Below, piece after piece: positions 54,770-63,486 of a stretch of 64,000 nt of DNA. Under the pieces are notes generated by a model that saw only the letters and a program-made list of their open reading frames with translations, searched no databases and was not told the origin of the DNA. The stretch spans positions 1-64,000 of the forward strand of contig CBFGTV010000005.1 of NCBI GenBank assembly GCA_965652145.1. The letters are read 5' to 3'. Position 1 is the stretch's first letter. Each line of letters starts with the position of its first letter. A program made the position numbers and the translations under genes. Source of the DNA: CBFGTV01 sp965652145. Its GTDB lineage: Bacteria > Bacillota > Clostridia > Peptostreptococcales > Natronincolaceae.

Positions 54770-55927
54770 ATGAAATTTTATGGTTATAGACGTCCAGATG
54801 GTAAAGTTGGAATTCGGAATTATGTATTGTTATTGCCCACCAGTGTCTGTGCAACTCAAGTGGCAACAGAAATTGCCAATAAGGTAGAGGGCTGTACAGT
54901 GATTAACAATCAGTTTGGCTGCTGTCAGGTTGCCGGCGATGCGAAGCTAACCTATAAAACCGTTGTTAATGTGGGCAAACACCCTAATGCAGGGGCGGTA
55001 ATTGTTGTTGGTCTAGGCTGTGAAGGGGTAGAGCCCTATAAAGTGGCGGAGGATTTAAAGGAAACCGGCAAACCGGTTTCAACAGTTGTCATTCAAGAGG
55101 AAGGCGGCACCCTGGGGGCCTTTGCCAAAGGATGTGAAATTGCTCGAGAATACGGGCAGCTCCTTTCGCAACAGCCTAAAGAGGAATTCGATGTCAGTGA
55201 GCTCATACTGGGAATTGAATGTGGCGGCTCTGATACAACCTCTGGATTGGCATCAAATCCAGCATGTGGTGTGGCATCTGATATTTTGGTGGAAAATGGC
55301 GGTACATCAATGTTGTCTGAAACCACTGAATTAATTGGTGCCGAGCATGTTTTGGCCCGTCGAGCCATCAATGAAGCAGTTTCAGAAAAGCTATTGAAGC
55401 TTGTCAGGGACTGTGAAGAAAGGGCTAAAGCCCTGGGCGAAGATATCCGCGGAGGACAGCCTACACCAGGTAACATAGCGGGAGGCTTAACCTCTATTGA
55501 AGAAAAATCCCTGGGATGTATGCACAAGGCCGGTACTGCACCGGTACAGGATGTACTGGAATATGCAGATATTCCCGTTAAAAAGGGCCTGCACGTAATG
55601 GATACTCCGGGCCAAGACATAGAATCTATTTCTGGAATGGTGGCGGGCGGCGCCCAGATCATTATTTTCACCACCGGTCGAGGTACGCCCACTGGCAACC
55701 CTCTGGCTCCTGTTATTAAAATAACTGGTAATAGCAACACCTTTGAAAAGATGAAGGCAAATATTGATATTAACGCTGGTGATATTGTCTCAGGTACGAA
55801 AACCATTGAGGAGGTAGGAAAGGAAATCTTTAATGAGATTATTCTGGTGGCCAATGGCAAGCGTACAAAGGCAGAGCAGCTTGGTCATAGGGAGTTTTCA
55901 ATCTATAAAAGTGCACCGACCTTCTAA
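54770..55927 (+). CDS. UxaA-family hydrolyase, large subunit
   Basis: 385-residue catalytic domain of the altronate/galactarate dehydratase or sulfolactate sulfo-lyase group: GYRRPDGKVGIRNYVLLLPTSVCAT in parts, ECGGSDTTSGLASNPA and TTGRGTPTGNPLAPVIKI are family landmarks; Cys and acidic residues that bind iron are present (NNQFGCCQVAG, GLGCEG). Together with the small subunit it eliminates water or sulfite from a hydroxy acid. KdgT next door suggests a sugar acid; the split form leaves sulfolactate open. Confidence 0.85.
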   Translation: MKFYGYRRPDGKVGIRNYVLLLPTSVCATQVATEIANKVEGCTVINNQFGCCQVAGDAKLTYKTVVNVGKHPNAGAVIVVGLGCEGVEPYKVAEDLKETGKPVSTVVIQEEGGTLGAFAKGCEIAREYGQLLSQQPKEEFDVSELILGIECGGSDTTSGLASNPACGVASDILVENGGTSMLSETTELIGAEHVLARRAINEAVSEKLLKLVRDCEERAKALGEDIRGGQPTPGNIAGGLTSIEEKSLGCMHKAGTAPVQDVLEYADIPVKKGLHVMDTPGQDIESISGMVAGGAQIIIFTTGRGTPTGNPLAPVIKITGNSNTFEKMKANIDINAGDIVSGTKTIEEVGKEIFNEIILVANGKRTKAEQLGHREFSIYKSAPTF

Positions 55928-55944
55928 ACCGTTGTTAATAGCCT

Positions 55945-55964
55945 AGGGCTCAAATTTGAGCCCT
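55945..55964 (+). other. 20-bp perfect palindrome between dehydratase and permease genes
   Basis: Palindrome built on GGGCTCAAATTTGAGCCC, flanked by GTTG and CAAC that can lengthen the stem. No T-run follows. Possibly an mRNA segment boundary or a weak attenuator. Confidence 0.55.
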
Positions 55965-56028
55965 CTTCAACAAAACCTATGAATACGATATTCAAAGGGT
56001 GATACATTATTTAGGGAGGAGCAAACCA

Positions 56029-56982
56029 ATGAAAATAAAAAAGACGATTGAAAAGATTCCAGGGGGGCTAATGGTAGTACCACTACTCCTGGGAGCATTG
56101 ATTAATACCCTTTGGCCTGAGGTCCTTGAAATTGGGGGATTCACCACGGCCATCTCTAAGGGCGCCATGCCTATCCTGGGGGTTTTTCTGTTTGTAATGG
56201 GCTCTCAAATGAGCTTCGATGCTGCACCAAAGGCTTTAAAGAAGGGGTTTAGTATTACCCTTGGAAAGTTCTTGGCCGGGGTTACTGTTGGCCTTGCGGT
56301 TCAACATTTCTTTGGTGAAAAGGGTTTCCTGGGACTTGCCCCCCTGGCAATTATTGCTGCAATGACCAATACCAATAGTGGGCTTTATGTAGCTTTAACA
56401 GGAGAATTCGGAGATGAAACAGATGTTGGTGCTATTTCAATCATCTCTGTAAATGATGGGCCTTTCTTTACCCTGGTTGCCCTAGGAGCCGCCGGAGTGG
56501 CCCAAATTCCCTTTATGACATTAGTAGCAGTTGTACTTCCCATTATAATCGGTATGATAGTAGGAAACTTAGATAAGGAAATGAAGGAATTCTTAGGGGC
56601 TGGGGGAAATATGCTAATCCCGTTCTTTGCCTTTGGGCTGGGAACTGGGATTAACTTCAGCATGGTGGTTCAAGCGGGTATTCCAGGAATTATTTTGGGC
56701 TTAATGACAGTTGTCATAACTGGTATTACCTGTATCTTATCCGATAGGCTTGCAGGTGGTACAGGAATTGCCGGGGCGGCAGCAGCCAGTACGGCAGGAA
56801 ATGCTGTGGCAACACCGGCAGCTTTAGCCCTGGCAGACCCTAATTTACAGTCCCTTGCCGAGATTGCCACTGCACAGGTAGCAGCTTCCACCATTATTAC
56901 AGCCTTCCTTGTTCCTGTATTAACCACCTATATTGTGAAAAGAGTTAAAAAGAAAAATGGTGATTTGCTTACCCAGAAATAA
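56029..56982 (+). CDS. kdgT: 2-keto-3-deoxygluconate permease-like transporter
   Basis: About 317 residues with about ten membrane helices; KIPGGLMVVPLLLGALINT, AIIAAMTNTNSGLYVALTGE and FFAFGLGTGINF match KdgT. It would bring in 2-keto-3-deoxygluconate or a related acid, the substrate class of the UxaA-type enzyme encoded upstream. AGGAGGAGC supports this ATG. Confidence 0.85.
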   Translation: MKIKKTIEKIPGGLMVVPLLLGALINTLWPEVLEIGGFTTAISKGAMPILGVFLFVMGSQMSFDAAPKALKKGFSITLGKFLAGVTVGLAVQHFFGEKGFLGLAPLAIIAAMTNTNSGLYVALTGEFGDETDVGAISIISVNDGPFFTLVALGAAGVAQIPFMTLVAVVLPIIIGMIVGNLDKEMKEFLGAGGNMLIPFFAFGLGTGINFSMVVQAGIPGIILGLMTVVITGITCILSDRLAGGTGIAGAAAASTAGNAVATPAALALADPNLQSLAEIATAQVAASTIITAFLVPVLTTYIVKRVKKKNGDLLTQK

Positions 56983-57046
56983 AGATCTTTTGATGTTATA
57001 TTTAATGAAGCACTTGTTCATTATTTTCTCATGGGGAATTATGAAG

Positions 57047-57079
57047 CCTTTCCAAGGAATGTTCTTTGGAAGGGTTTTT
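57047..57079 (+). terminator. Terminator of the dehydratase-permease operon
   Basis: CCTTTCCAA pairs with TTGGAAGGG, then six T. Confidence 0.85.
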
Positions 57080-57293
57080 TATTTGGACCTGGGTTTTTAT
57101 TTTGCAGAGGAGTTTTACTTTAAATATGCAATATCGTTTCTTGAGTAGACAGGGTTTGAATTATAAGGTTTTTTCATTGTCAAAATCTACACAATAAAGG
57201 CTTTTAGACATACACCCTTAGGTTCTACTATTCATAAAATAATAGAAGCCATAATAGCAACAGTTAAATTTTATTTTAAGGAGGTGTTAAAAA
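57080..57293. other. Leader of the manganese catalase gene
   Basis: AT-rich gap after the operon terminator; it ends in AAGGAGG with 9 nt to the GTG start of the catalase. No further gene or motif seen. Confidence 0.4.
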
Positions 57294-58154
57294 GTGTTTT
57301 ATCATGTAAAGGAATTACAGTATCATGCAAAGCCAGAAAGACCTGATCCACTATTTGCAAAAAAACTACAGGAAATACTTGGAGGTCAGTTTGGAGAAAT
57401 ATCTGTTGCTCTACAATACTTATTCCAGGGCTGGAATGTCCGTGGAGACGGAAAGTACAGAGACTTACTAATGGATACTGGAACGGAAGAGCTAGCTCAT
57501 ATTGAAATGTTGGCAACGATGATTGCCAGACTTCTTGATGGGGCTCCATTAGGAGATTTGGAGGAAGCTGTAAAAGACCCCGTAATTGGGGCGATAGTAG
57601 GGGGGATGAACCCACAGCATGCAATTGTTTCTGGGCTGGGCGCTATGCCAGTAGATTCAGTTGGTAATCGGTGGAGCGCTAATTACATTATTGCAAGTGG
57701 CAATCTGCTGGCGGATTTCAGAGCAAATCTAAATGCAGAATCACAGGGCAGGCTGCAGGCAGTAAGACTATATGAGTCTACAACTGATCGAGGTGTAAAA
57801 GATATGTTGGCATGGTTGATTGCAAGGGATACCATGCATCAGAATCAGTGGATTGCTGCTATTAAAGAGCTTGAGGCTAAAGAAAACGTAGTTGTTCCAA
57901 GTACCTTCCCTCAAAATCTAGAAAAACGTGAAGTGTCTTATGTTTTCTTCAACAATTCGTTAGGGGATGAAAGTGCATCAGGCCGCTGGGCAAATGGCAT
58001 AAGTATGGATGGAGAAGGTGTATTCCAGTATGTCCCTTGTCCGATACCATATGCCCCAAGACCAAAGTTGATTCCTGCACCACCTAATATTCATAATACC
58101 CCGCCTGCAGTAATAAATTGTAGCTGGAACCCCTCATCTACAGATGAAAAGTAG
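57294..58154 (+). CDS. Manganese catalase
   Basis: 286-residue non-heme Mn catalase that disproportionates hydrogen peroxide. Metal ligands are in place with the family numbering: E35 (GGQFGEISVALQY), E66 and H69 (TGTEELAHIE), and later the NLLADFRANLNAE and ARDTMHQNQW segments. Full length like YdbD-type enzymes and longer than the spore-coat CotJC protein. GTG start. The tail is rich in Pro and Tyr. Likely protects vegetative cells or spores of this anaerobe. Confidence 0.92.
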   Translation: MFYHVKELQYHAKPERPDPLFAKKLQEILGGQFGEISVALQYLFQGWNVRGDGKYRDLLMDTGTEELAHIEMLATMIARLLDGAPLGDLEEAVKDPVIGAIVGGMNPQHAIVSGLGAMPVDSVGNRWSANYIIASGNLLADFRANLNAESQGRLQAVRLYESTTDRGVKDMLAWLIARDTMHQNQWIAAIKELEAKENVVVPSTFPQNLEKREVSYVFFNNSLGDESASGRWANGISMDGEGVFQYVPCPIPYAPRPKLIPAPPNIHNTPPAVINCSWNPSSTDEK

Positions 58155-58412
58155 TTGTATTATAAAGTACATTTAAGTATAGGCTTAGAGTGACTCCAAG
58201 ATAATTTTATTCCATTTATTTATTAATCATTATTTAAGCTTATTGTATTCCCCTTCATTATTGATTTTTTCTCTTTCCTAAAATATTATAAATTTCTTCG
58301 ATTTATGTCGAAAATCTGGTAAAATTGTAAGAGTCTCTGTATCAATACAGCAAACAAATCAGTTCCTTTATTAACCAGTATAATTGCGCAACAAATAAGA
58401 GGAGAGATTGAA
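58155..58412. other. Gap after the catalase gene
   Basis: AT-rich DNA without coding stretches. GAGGAGAG at the end is the ribosome site of the next gene. No clear terminator was found. Confidence 0.35.
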
Positions 58413-59399
58413 ATGATGGGAAAAACACACTTCAAGATAGGAATCTTAAGTTACTGCATCCTTATAACAGCACCATTCTTTGCTTTTTTACCCTATATCT
58501 ATAGAACCAATCGTCTTTCAATGATGAATATTCTCATTGCCGGAATAGCCGCCCTTTTACCGGATGCAGATAGTCAGCACAGTCTTATCAATGTTCACAA
58601 TCCTGCTGTAGGGGTTACAAATTATGTTTTGGGGTTAATGGAAACAGTGATGGAAAGGCTGGTTCGGCTAGCCTTTTCTCTGTGCTTGGGAGTAATATTG
58701 ATCAGATACAATAATAGTTTTAATTTTCATAGTTTGGCCCCAACAGTGATTTCAGCTTTGGGAACTGTGTTAATTATCTTGGGGATTATAAGCAGTAATG
58801 ATAAGTGGATCAAAAGAATTCCCTTTATTGGTCATCTTTATTTCAGTATTTTATCTGGGAATAGAAAACTATTCAATGCAATCAAAAGGGTGGTGATGGC
58901 CCTGATCTATGGCGGGGCAGGACTGGGGATTATGATCTATAATTATTATACTTCAGGGGATCTCATCACCTACATCATTGGAATGGTGCTTATTGGCGTT
59001 GCCATATTCCCCCACAGGACATTTTTACATTCAATAGAGGGGTTTGTGATGATGAATATTTCGATTGCTTATCTAGGGAAGCAGCTGGGTTATGAGCAAA
59101 TTTTCGTACCATTTTTTATTGGCTACTTTAGCCATCTTTATTTAGCTGACATATTCACGAAGGAAGGGGTACCCCTTTCTATTATACCCAGGATATTGAG
59201 AAAGCTAGGATTACACAAAAAATTACGAAAGAATCGTCTGTACAGAGTAGTATATAAAGCATTAAATATTAATTTAAGGGTGCCTATAATGAGCACAGGT
59301 ACTAAGGCAGGAAATAAAATTGAAGCAGCCTATACCTTAATATTATTAGGTGTATTTATTGTTGTTTTTCTAAAATTTCCTGGTACTATAGGATTATAG
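58413..59399 (+). CDS. YdjM-family membrane-bound metal-dependent hydrolase-like protein
   Basis: 328 residues with 8-9 membrane helices and the family motifs THFKIG near the start, LLPDADSQHS in the second helix region and HRTFLHS later. These His and Asp residues form the putative metal site of the PF04307 group. The C-terminal third (ILRKLGLHKKLRKNR) is basic. Biochemical role is unknown; relatives are SOS-linked in enterobacteria. A second member is near the right edge. Confidence 0.82.
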   Translation: MMGKTHFKIGILSYCILITAPFFAFLPYIYRTNRLSMMNILIAGIAALLPDADSQHSLINVHNPAVGVTNYVLGLMETVMERLVRLAFSLCLGVILIRYNNSFNFHSLAPTVISALGTVLIILGIISSNDKWIKRIPFIGHLYFSILSGNRKLFNAIKRVVMALIYGGAGLGIMIYNYYTSGDLITYIIGMVLIGVAIFPHRTFLHSIEGFVMMNISIAYLGKQLGYEQIFVPFFIGYFSHLYLADIFTKEGVPLSIIPRILRKLGLHKKLRKNRLYRVVYKALNINLRVPIMSTGTKAGNKIEAAYTLILLGVFIVVFLKFPGTIGL

Positions 59400-59557
59400 G
59401 GTTCATGTTTGCTGAGAGTAATTACTCCATATTGGCCATACTTTATATAGAACTATTGGTTTCTATGATTTTGGCCAATATGGAGCTTGTCACTCTAACG
59501 GATGTGTTGATCAGAAATAGATTTAGGAGCAGAGAATATAAGGGTACTGCTCCAACT

Positions 59558-60040
59558 TTAACTTATATCCAAGGTTAATAAATCTCTTTGGTCATTGAAA
59601 ATAGTATAGATAATATTTTCACCATCAAAGTCCTTTGTCATAAAAACATCTAAAAACTCACTTATAGGTAATGTAACTTTTTTATTCTTAGGACTATCAA
59701 TATAAGAGTGAAGATCATAGCATATTTTACTATTATAATGATCATCCTGCCATATGAAAAATAGAGTTATATTTCCTTCTTCAACATATTTTTTAAAGAA
59801 CTCCATTATTTGCCAACTACTATAATCACCTTTCAAGCCATATAAGTTACATGAACACCCACCAGAAAAGACGGCATAGTAATAAGCTCCTTTTTGTGGA
59901 TTGTTCATTTTTCTAGTCTTATTATAGAAAGTTATTCCATAATCTTTCTGGTATGAATCTAAATCATCTTTAGATACTTCTTTTTTAGTTATTACTTCCA
60001 AAACATAGCACATAATCTTTAGGGAAGAAGTTCTCCCCAT
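59558..60040 (-). CDS. Hypothetical protein
   Basis: 160-residue soluble protein, no family recognised. Rich in Y, K, D and S; a Cys-rich spot FSGGCSCNLYG and WQDDHYNSK are notable. Preceded by GGGAGGTG very close to the chosen ATG. It is isolated on the minus strand in an AT-rich region with decayed sequence on its upstream side, suggesting an acquired gene. Confidence 0.6.
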   Translation of the reverse strand: MGRTSSLKIMCYVLEVITKKEVSKDDLDSYQKDYGITFYNKTRKMNNPQKGAYYYAVFSGGCSCNLYGLKGDYSSWQIMEFFKKYVEEGNITLFFIWQDDHYNSKICYDLHSYIDSPKNKKVTLPISEFLDVFMTKDFDGENIIYTIFNDQRDLLTLDIS

Positions 60041-60638
60041 TCACCTCCCATTTAATTATATAATTCATAAATAATAAAACCTTTATTATCAACATTATAA
60101 ACCATTAAAAACCTATATCAAGTTTTTATACCCAATATTACCTTGTTAATACTAGATCTCTCTGCTGATACTTGATGAAAAGCTGATTCTACTAATACTT
60201 ACGTTTACTATCAGCATAGACTAAATAATGTTCATCTTGATTTCAATATGAGTAAATTAGATTGCTTTGGAGCCCTGACAAAAGGTAGTATCTTTCAGAA
60301 TATGGTGGAACTACAAAAGCGGTTGCTGCGAATGGTAAAATTTCTTTTATATCATCTTTTTTAGCTGTATTGGGATTTTCTCTTTATGGAGTATTCATGA
60401 ACTTTTCGAGCAAGTAAAGAGTGTGGAAAAAGGATGGTTTCCAAACAATCCTAAAAGGTTTAAAGGATAAATGTAAAAGCGAAAGTATCACATTATAGAG
60501 CCATCTGTTTCAAATTAAGAACAGGTTGGCTTCTTCATCAATAGAATCTGAGGATTCTGATGAGTCATATCTGCATACTTTTCCAAGCTATATTTTTTGT
60601 GGAGATGCTCTGATAAGAAAATAAATAGGGGGTATATA
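60041..60638. other. Accessory DNA with decayed coding traces
   Basis: No intact gene. A plus-strand stretch at 60289-60417 reads YLSEYGGTTKAVAANG, then SFISSFLAVLGFSLYGVFMN and a stop, with the look of the end of a membrane protein but without a start. The overlapping frame reads MSKLDCFGALTKGSIFQN just before it, so a frameshifted remnant is possible. Rest is AT-rich and featureless. Confidence 0.35.
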
Positions 60639-60667
60639 GTAACATTTCAAATAAATTATGGTAGAAT
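60639..60667 (+). promoter_or_regulatory. Promoter of the type I toxin mRNA
   Basis: GTAACA, 17-nt spacer, TAGAAT. The start site would be near 60674, giving a toxin leader of about 70 nt that contains the regulatory stem and repeat. Confidence 0.55.
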
Positions 60668-60706
60668 TAAATTTAAAGGTATATCGGTTAATGCAGGGTG
60701 CGGTTG

Positions 60707-60738
60707 CCACTTGCTTTCTCACAAAAGAAAGGAGGTGG
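60707..60738 (+). promoter_or_regulatory. Shine-Dalgarno-sequestering hairpin
   Basis: CCACTTGCTTTCT pairs with AGAAAGGAGGTGG (12 of 13 positions pair, one by wobble, one mismatch) around a 6-nt loop. The second arm contains the ribosome site of the toxin gene, so translation should be blocked until the structure is opened. Confidence 0.75.
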
Positions 60739-60743
60739 TGCGA

Positions 60744-60842
60744 ATGGAGACCTATCAGGCAATCTATTTAATGATTGCATTCGGTTCGTTTCTCATATCG
60801 CTTATCTCCTACTTAGATAGGAATAACAACCGAAAAAAGTAA
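60744..60842 (+). CDS. Type I holin-like toxin (Hol-Tox/TxpA type)
   Basis: 32-residue peptide METYQAIYLMIAFGSFLISL with a tail ISYLDRNNNRKK: one hydrophobic helix and a basic C-terminus, the consensus of putative holin-like toxins of Firmicutes type I systems. AAGGAGGTGG lies 5 nt upstream of the ATG and is masked by the leader hairpin. Overproduction of relatives damages the membrane. An 81-codon frame through this gene lacks support for its first 49 codons. Confidence 0.82.
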   Translation: METYQAIYLMIAFGSFLISLISYLDRNNNRKK

Positions 60843-60924
60843 TCACCCTGTACACCACTACAGAGTGATTAATAAAACTTAATCCTAATAGTGGCAACCG
60901 CACCATGCGGGGCCGATTACCTTT
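60832..60924 (-). ncRNA. Predicted antitoxin antisense RNA
   Basis: On the minus strand a promoter (TTTAAC, 16 nt, TATAAT at 60935-60930) would start an RNA near 60923. It would run leftward and stop at the hairpin AATCACTCTGTA / TACAGGGTGATT (60870-60841) followed by ACTTTTTT. This gives an RNA of about 90 nt complementary to the 3' end of the toxin mRNA, in the convergent layout of RatA with TxpA. Predicted from sequence only. Confidence 0.6.
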
Positions 60925-60935
60925 TTTATATTATA

Positions 60936-61260
60936 TCATATTGATGCTAAAGTTAAACAAAAATTTAAATAATATATTTTGATCCCTTATTTCAGAGAGA
61001 TTTTTTTATTTTAAATAATGAAGTAAATCCGGCTGCCGAGCAGTAACTAAACCTTTATAACGACTTGGCATTAGGTAATTGGGTGGTGAAGCTGTCAGTA
61101 TGGTTCTTGCAAATATCAGGGGTCTGCTGCCGATTAAAATACCCAAAGAATCTTAAGCAGTAATCCAATGGAAATTTTGAAGGAAATATGGTAAAACAAA
61201 TATATAGCGAGATGAAGAAGAATTTCGCCATCAATGTCAAAGAAAATGGAGGCACATAAG
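60936..61260. other. Gap between toxin locus and hydrolase gene
   Basis: Carries the -35 of the antisense RNA promoter at its left end. The middle has a short open stretch (WVVKLSVWFLQISG, then CCRLKYPKNLKQ and stop) without start, possibly debris. The right end has GGAGG of the hydrolase gene. Confidence 0.35.
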
Positions 61261-62046
61261 ATGTTTGTTCAAGGGTCTGGGAATAGAACTGGGAACCTTC
61301 TTGTTTTTTTGCACGGTGGAGGGGTTAGTGGCTGGATGTGGGACAAACAGATACGGTATTTTAGCCAGAACTACCATGTTCTGGTGCCGGATTTGCCCGG
61401 GCATGGACAAGGTGAGGAGGGTTCTGGGTTCTCTATAAGGGGAAGTGCGCAGGAGCTAACCAAACGAATCGAGAAGGCCAGTGAACAGAGGGTGATCGTT
61501 GTGGGTTTTTCGTTAGGTGCACAAATTACGTTGGAAATTCTGAATTTAAGGCCTGATCTGATAGATTATGCTGTTATCAATAGTGCCCTAGTAAGACCTA
61601 TGCCCTTTGCCAGAAGCCTAATCGCTCCTATTGTCAAATCCACATCCTTCCTGGTGAGAAACAGGTCATTTGCTCGACTGCAAGCAAAGGAACTGTCGAT
61701 TGGAAATGAATATTTTGAAACGTACTTTTCTGAAACAAAGCGAATAAAGAGTGAAACGTTAATCAACGTTTTAAAGGAAAATATGGCCTATACTTTACCC
61801 GAGAATTTTAAGCAGGCCAGAGCCAAGATATTGGTTACCGTAGGTCAAAAGGAAAAAAGGATAATGAAAAACTCTGCCCTAGAAATTGTGCGGGGAAATC
61901 AAAACTGCAAAGGAATTATGTTTCCAGGAGTCAAGCACGGTATACCGCTGGCCCAACCCGACCTGTTTAATGAAACGGTTGAGGCCTGGATCAATGAAAG
62001 TCCGTTGCCTAGCGGTCTACGGGAGCTCACTTCGTTTGCAAAATAA
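61261..62046 (+). CDS. Alpha/beta hydrolase
   Basis: About 261 residues. LLVFLHGGGVSGWMW is the oxyanion strand, GFSLGAQ holds the nucleophile Ser, and VKHGIPL the catalytic His; a cap region follows the nucleophile. Esterase or lipase-like cytoplasmic enzyme of unknown substrate. GGAGG 8 nt upstream selects this ATG over one nine codons earlier. Confidence 0.87.
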   Translation: MFVQGSGNRTGNLLVFLHGGGVSGWMWDKQIRYFSQNYHVLVPDLPGHGQGEEGSGFSIRGSAQELTKRIEKASEQRVIVVGFSLGAQITLEILNLRPDLIDYAVINSALVRPMPFARSLIAPIVKSTSFLVRNRSFARLQAKELSIGNEYFETYFSETKRIKSETLINVLKENMAYTLPENFKQARAKILVTVGQKEKRIMKNSALEIVRGNQNCKGIMFPGVKHGIPLAQPDLFNETVEAWINESPLPSGLRELTSFAK

Positions 62047-62224
62047 GTTGCATAATATTTGGCAACTAGTCTTTCTACTTGTGCATAGATAATAGTTATT
62101 TCAATTACCTAAGAGACTTTATGCTTAAATAACACGTGCTTTTATATGATTTATAAATTTTACTTTATAATTTATATACATCTTTATGCTTCCGATCATC
62201 TGATTCTAATCAAGTAAAAAAGAT

Positions 62225-62270
62225 AAAAAAGAAGCCCTGAAGGCTTTTAGCAAGCTTTTCAGGACTTCTT
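62225..62270 (-). terminator. Terminator of the tRNA-Leu gene
   Basis: On the minus strand AAGAAGTCCTGAA pairs with TTCAGGGCTTCTT and is followed by a T-run. Confidence 0.85.
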
Positions 62271-62275
62271 GTTAT

Positions 62276-62362
62276 TGGTGCCGTGGAAGGGAATCGAACC
62301 CCCACGATGTTGCCATCGGCAGATTTTGAGTCTGCTGCGTCTGCCAGTTCCGCCACCACGGC
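62276..62362 (-). tRNA. tRNA-Leu (anticodon CAA)
   Basis: 87-nt class II tRNA. The acceptor stem GCCGTGG / CCACGGC, the anticodon stem-loop GCAGA-CTCAAAA-TCTGC with anticodon CAA (reads UUG), a long variable arm (GATGGCAACATC) and the T-arm GGGGGTTCGATTCCC are all clear. CCA is encoded at the 3' end. Confidence 0.95.
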
Positions 62363-62509
62363 TCGTGAACTTGACGAAATTAATCATAACATATAATTAA
62401 AATAGTGTCAACACATAATTAATAGAAAATAATACAACTATAATTTCCCCTGAAGCCTTGTTATAATGTAAAAGAAAAATTAGTTTAAAAAAAGAAAGGG
62501 GGAGGGTCC
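62363..62509. other. Control region between tRNA-Leu and the YbcI-like gene
   Basis: AT-rich DNA that must hold the minus-strand tRNA promoter and the plus-strand leader of the next gene, which ends in GAAAGGGGGAGG. Confidence 0.35.
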
Positions 62510-63466
62510 TTGGATCCACTAAGTCATGGATTAATTGGCTTAACCCTGTATGCCAGCCAGAACGTTACAGTCTTTACTGGCCCGGCCTGCCTGGGAGCTG
62601 TAATAGGCGCCATGGCCCCTGATTTAGATATTATCGCTAAAATTAAAGGAGATTATGCCTATTACAACCATCATCGGGTGGAAAGCCATTCTATACCCGG
62701 GGTTTTAGGACTATCGCTGGCTATTACCCTGGGCTTATCATTGTTTTTTCCATCTATGAATGGGATTCAGGTTTTTCTTTGGTCATTAGTTGGCGGGTTA
62801 AGCCATATCCTTTTTGATTTTTTGAATTCCTATGGGGTAGCGCTGCTATATCCATTCAAAAAAACAAAGTATTCGCTGAATTTATTAATGATCTACGACC
62901 CGGTGTTAATTGCCATTTGCTGCTACCGGATATTTCGAAGACAAATCCATCCTTTAGAAAACCGATTGCTTGTCTTTCTATTTATCTTGTATCTTTCAGC
63001 CAGAGCCTGGGATCAATGGCGTTTGAAGGGGCGGCTCAAGGGGCTACTGGCCAGGGAGGGTATTCTTAGGATTAACGTCATGCCGGCTGCCTTTCACCCG
63101 TTGAAATGGGACTTTGTCGTTGAGACAGAAGACTTTTTCCATGTGGGAGAAATTACAAGTCTGGGAAGTCAGACAAATTTCTTAAGATGGTTAAAAAAGA
63201 TAAGGGATGCCCTTATTCAAAGATCACTAAGGGAAGAGCTTGGAATTTATTTTAGTCGCTTTACACCCCTGATGTATATTGATATGATAGAGCGGGGGAA
63301 GGACAGGGTGCTGATACGTATGACCGACTTAAGATATAGAATTAAAAATCAATTTATGCATCATGCCTTGTTCTACTATTGTAAAATTGATGGGCAATTA
63401 CTTGAAAGTTTCTTTTACCCATTCCGGCCAGAGCAACAGGTGAATTTAGACAAAAATAATCAGTGA
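62510..63466 (+). CDS. YbcI/YdjM-type membrane-bound hydrolase-like protein
   Basis: 318 residues. N-terminal MDPLSHGLIGLTLY, GAMAPDLDI and HHRVESHS, then GGLSHILFDFLNSYG: the conserved His and Asp residues of the PF04307 group. Five to six membrane helices, then a soluble C-terminal domain of about 140 residues (WDFVVETEDFFHVGE) present in the longer branch. TTG start after GGGGGAGG. Unknown reaction. Confidence 0.85.
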   Translation: MDPLSHGLIGLTLYASQNVTVFTGPACLGAVIGAMAPDLDIIAKIKGDYAYYNHHRVESHSIPGVLGLSLAITLGLSLFFPSMNGIQVFLWSLVGGLSHILFDFLNSYGVALLYPFKKTKYSLNLLMIYDPVLIAICCYRIFRRQIHPLENRLLVFLFILYLSARAWDQWRLKGRLKGLLAREGILRINVMPAAFHPLKWDFVVETEDFFHVGEITSLGSQTNFLRWLKKIRDALIQRSLREELGIYFSRFTPLMYIDMIERGKDRVLIRMTDLRYRIKNQFMHHALFYYCKIDGQLLESFFYPFRPEQQVNLDKNNQ

Positions 63467-63486
63467 ATGGAAGCTGATTATTTTTA
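63455..63486 (+). terminator. Terminator overlapping the end of the YbcI-like gene
   Basis: AATAATCAG pairs with CTGATTATT and T-run follows; the stop codon is in the loop. Confidence 0.75.

Larger units (their letters stand above)
60697..60904. repeat. 15-nt inverted repeat flanking the toxin gene
   Basis: GGTGCGGTTGCCACT at 60697-60711 in the toxin leader has a perfect inverted copy AGTGGCAACCGCACC at 60890-60904. In a long toxin mRNA the two would pair end to end and compete with the leader hairpin; on the opposite strand the second copy lies near the 5' end of the predicted antisense RNA. Confidence 0.85.

Noticed and set aside
55093..55860. 255-codon frame on the minus strand opposite the UxaA large subunit
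   Set aside because: It is the antisense shadow of a strongly conserved gene, without ribosome site; composition is rich in S and P as expected of such shadows.
60597..60743. Upstream 49 codons in frame with the toxin
   Set aside because: They include the promoter, the masking hairpin and the repeat; the ATG with AAGGAGG is the real start.
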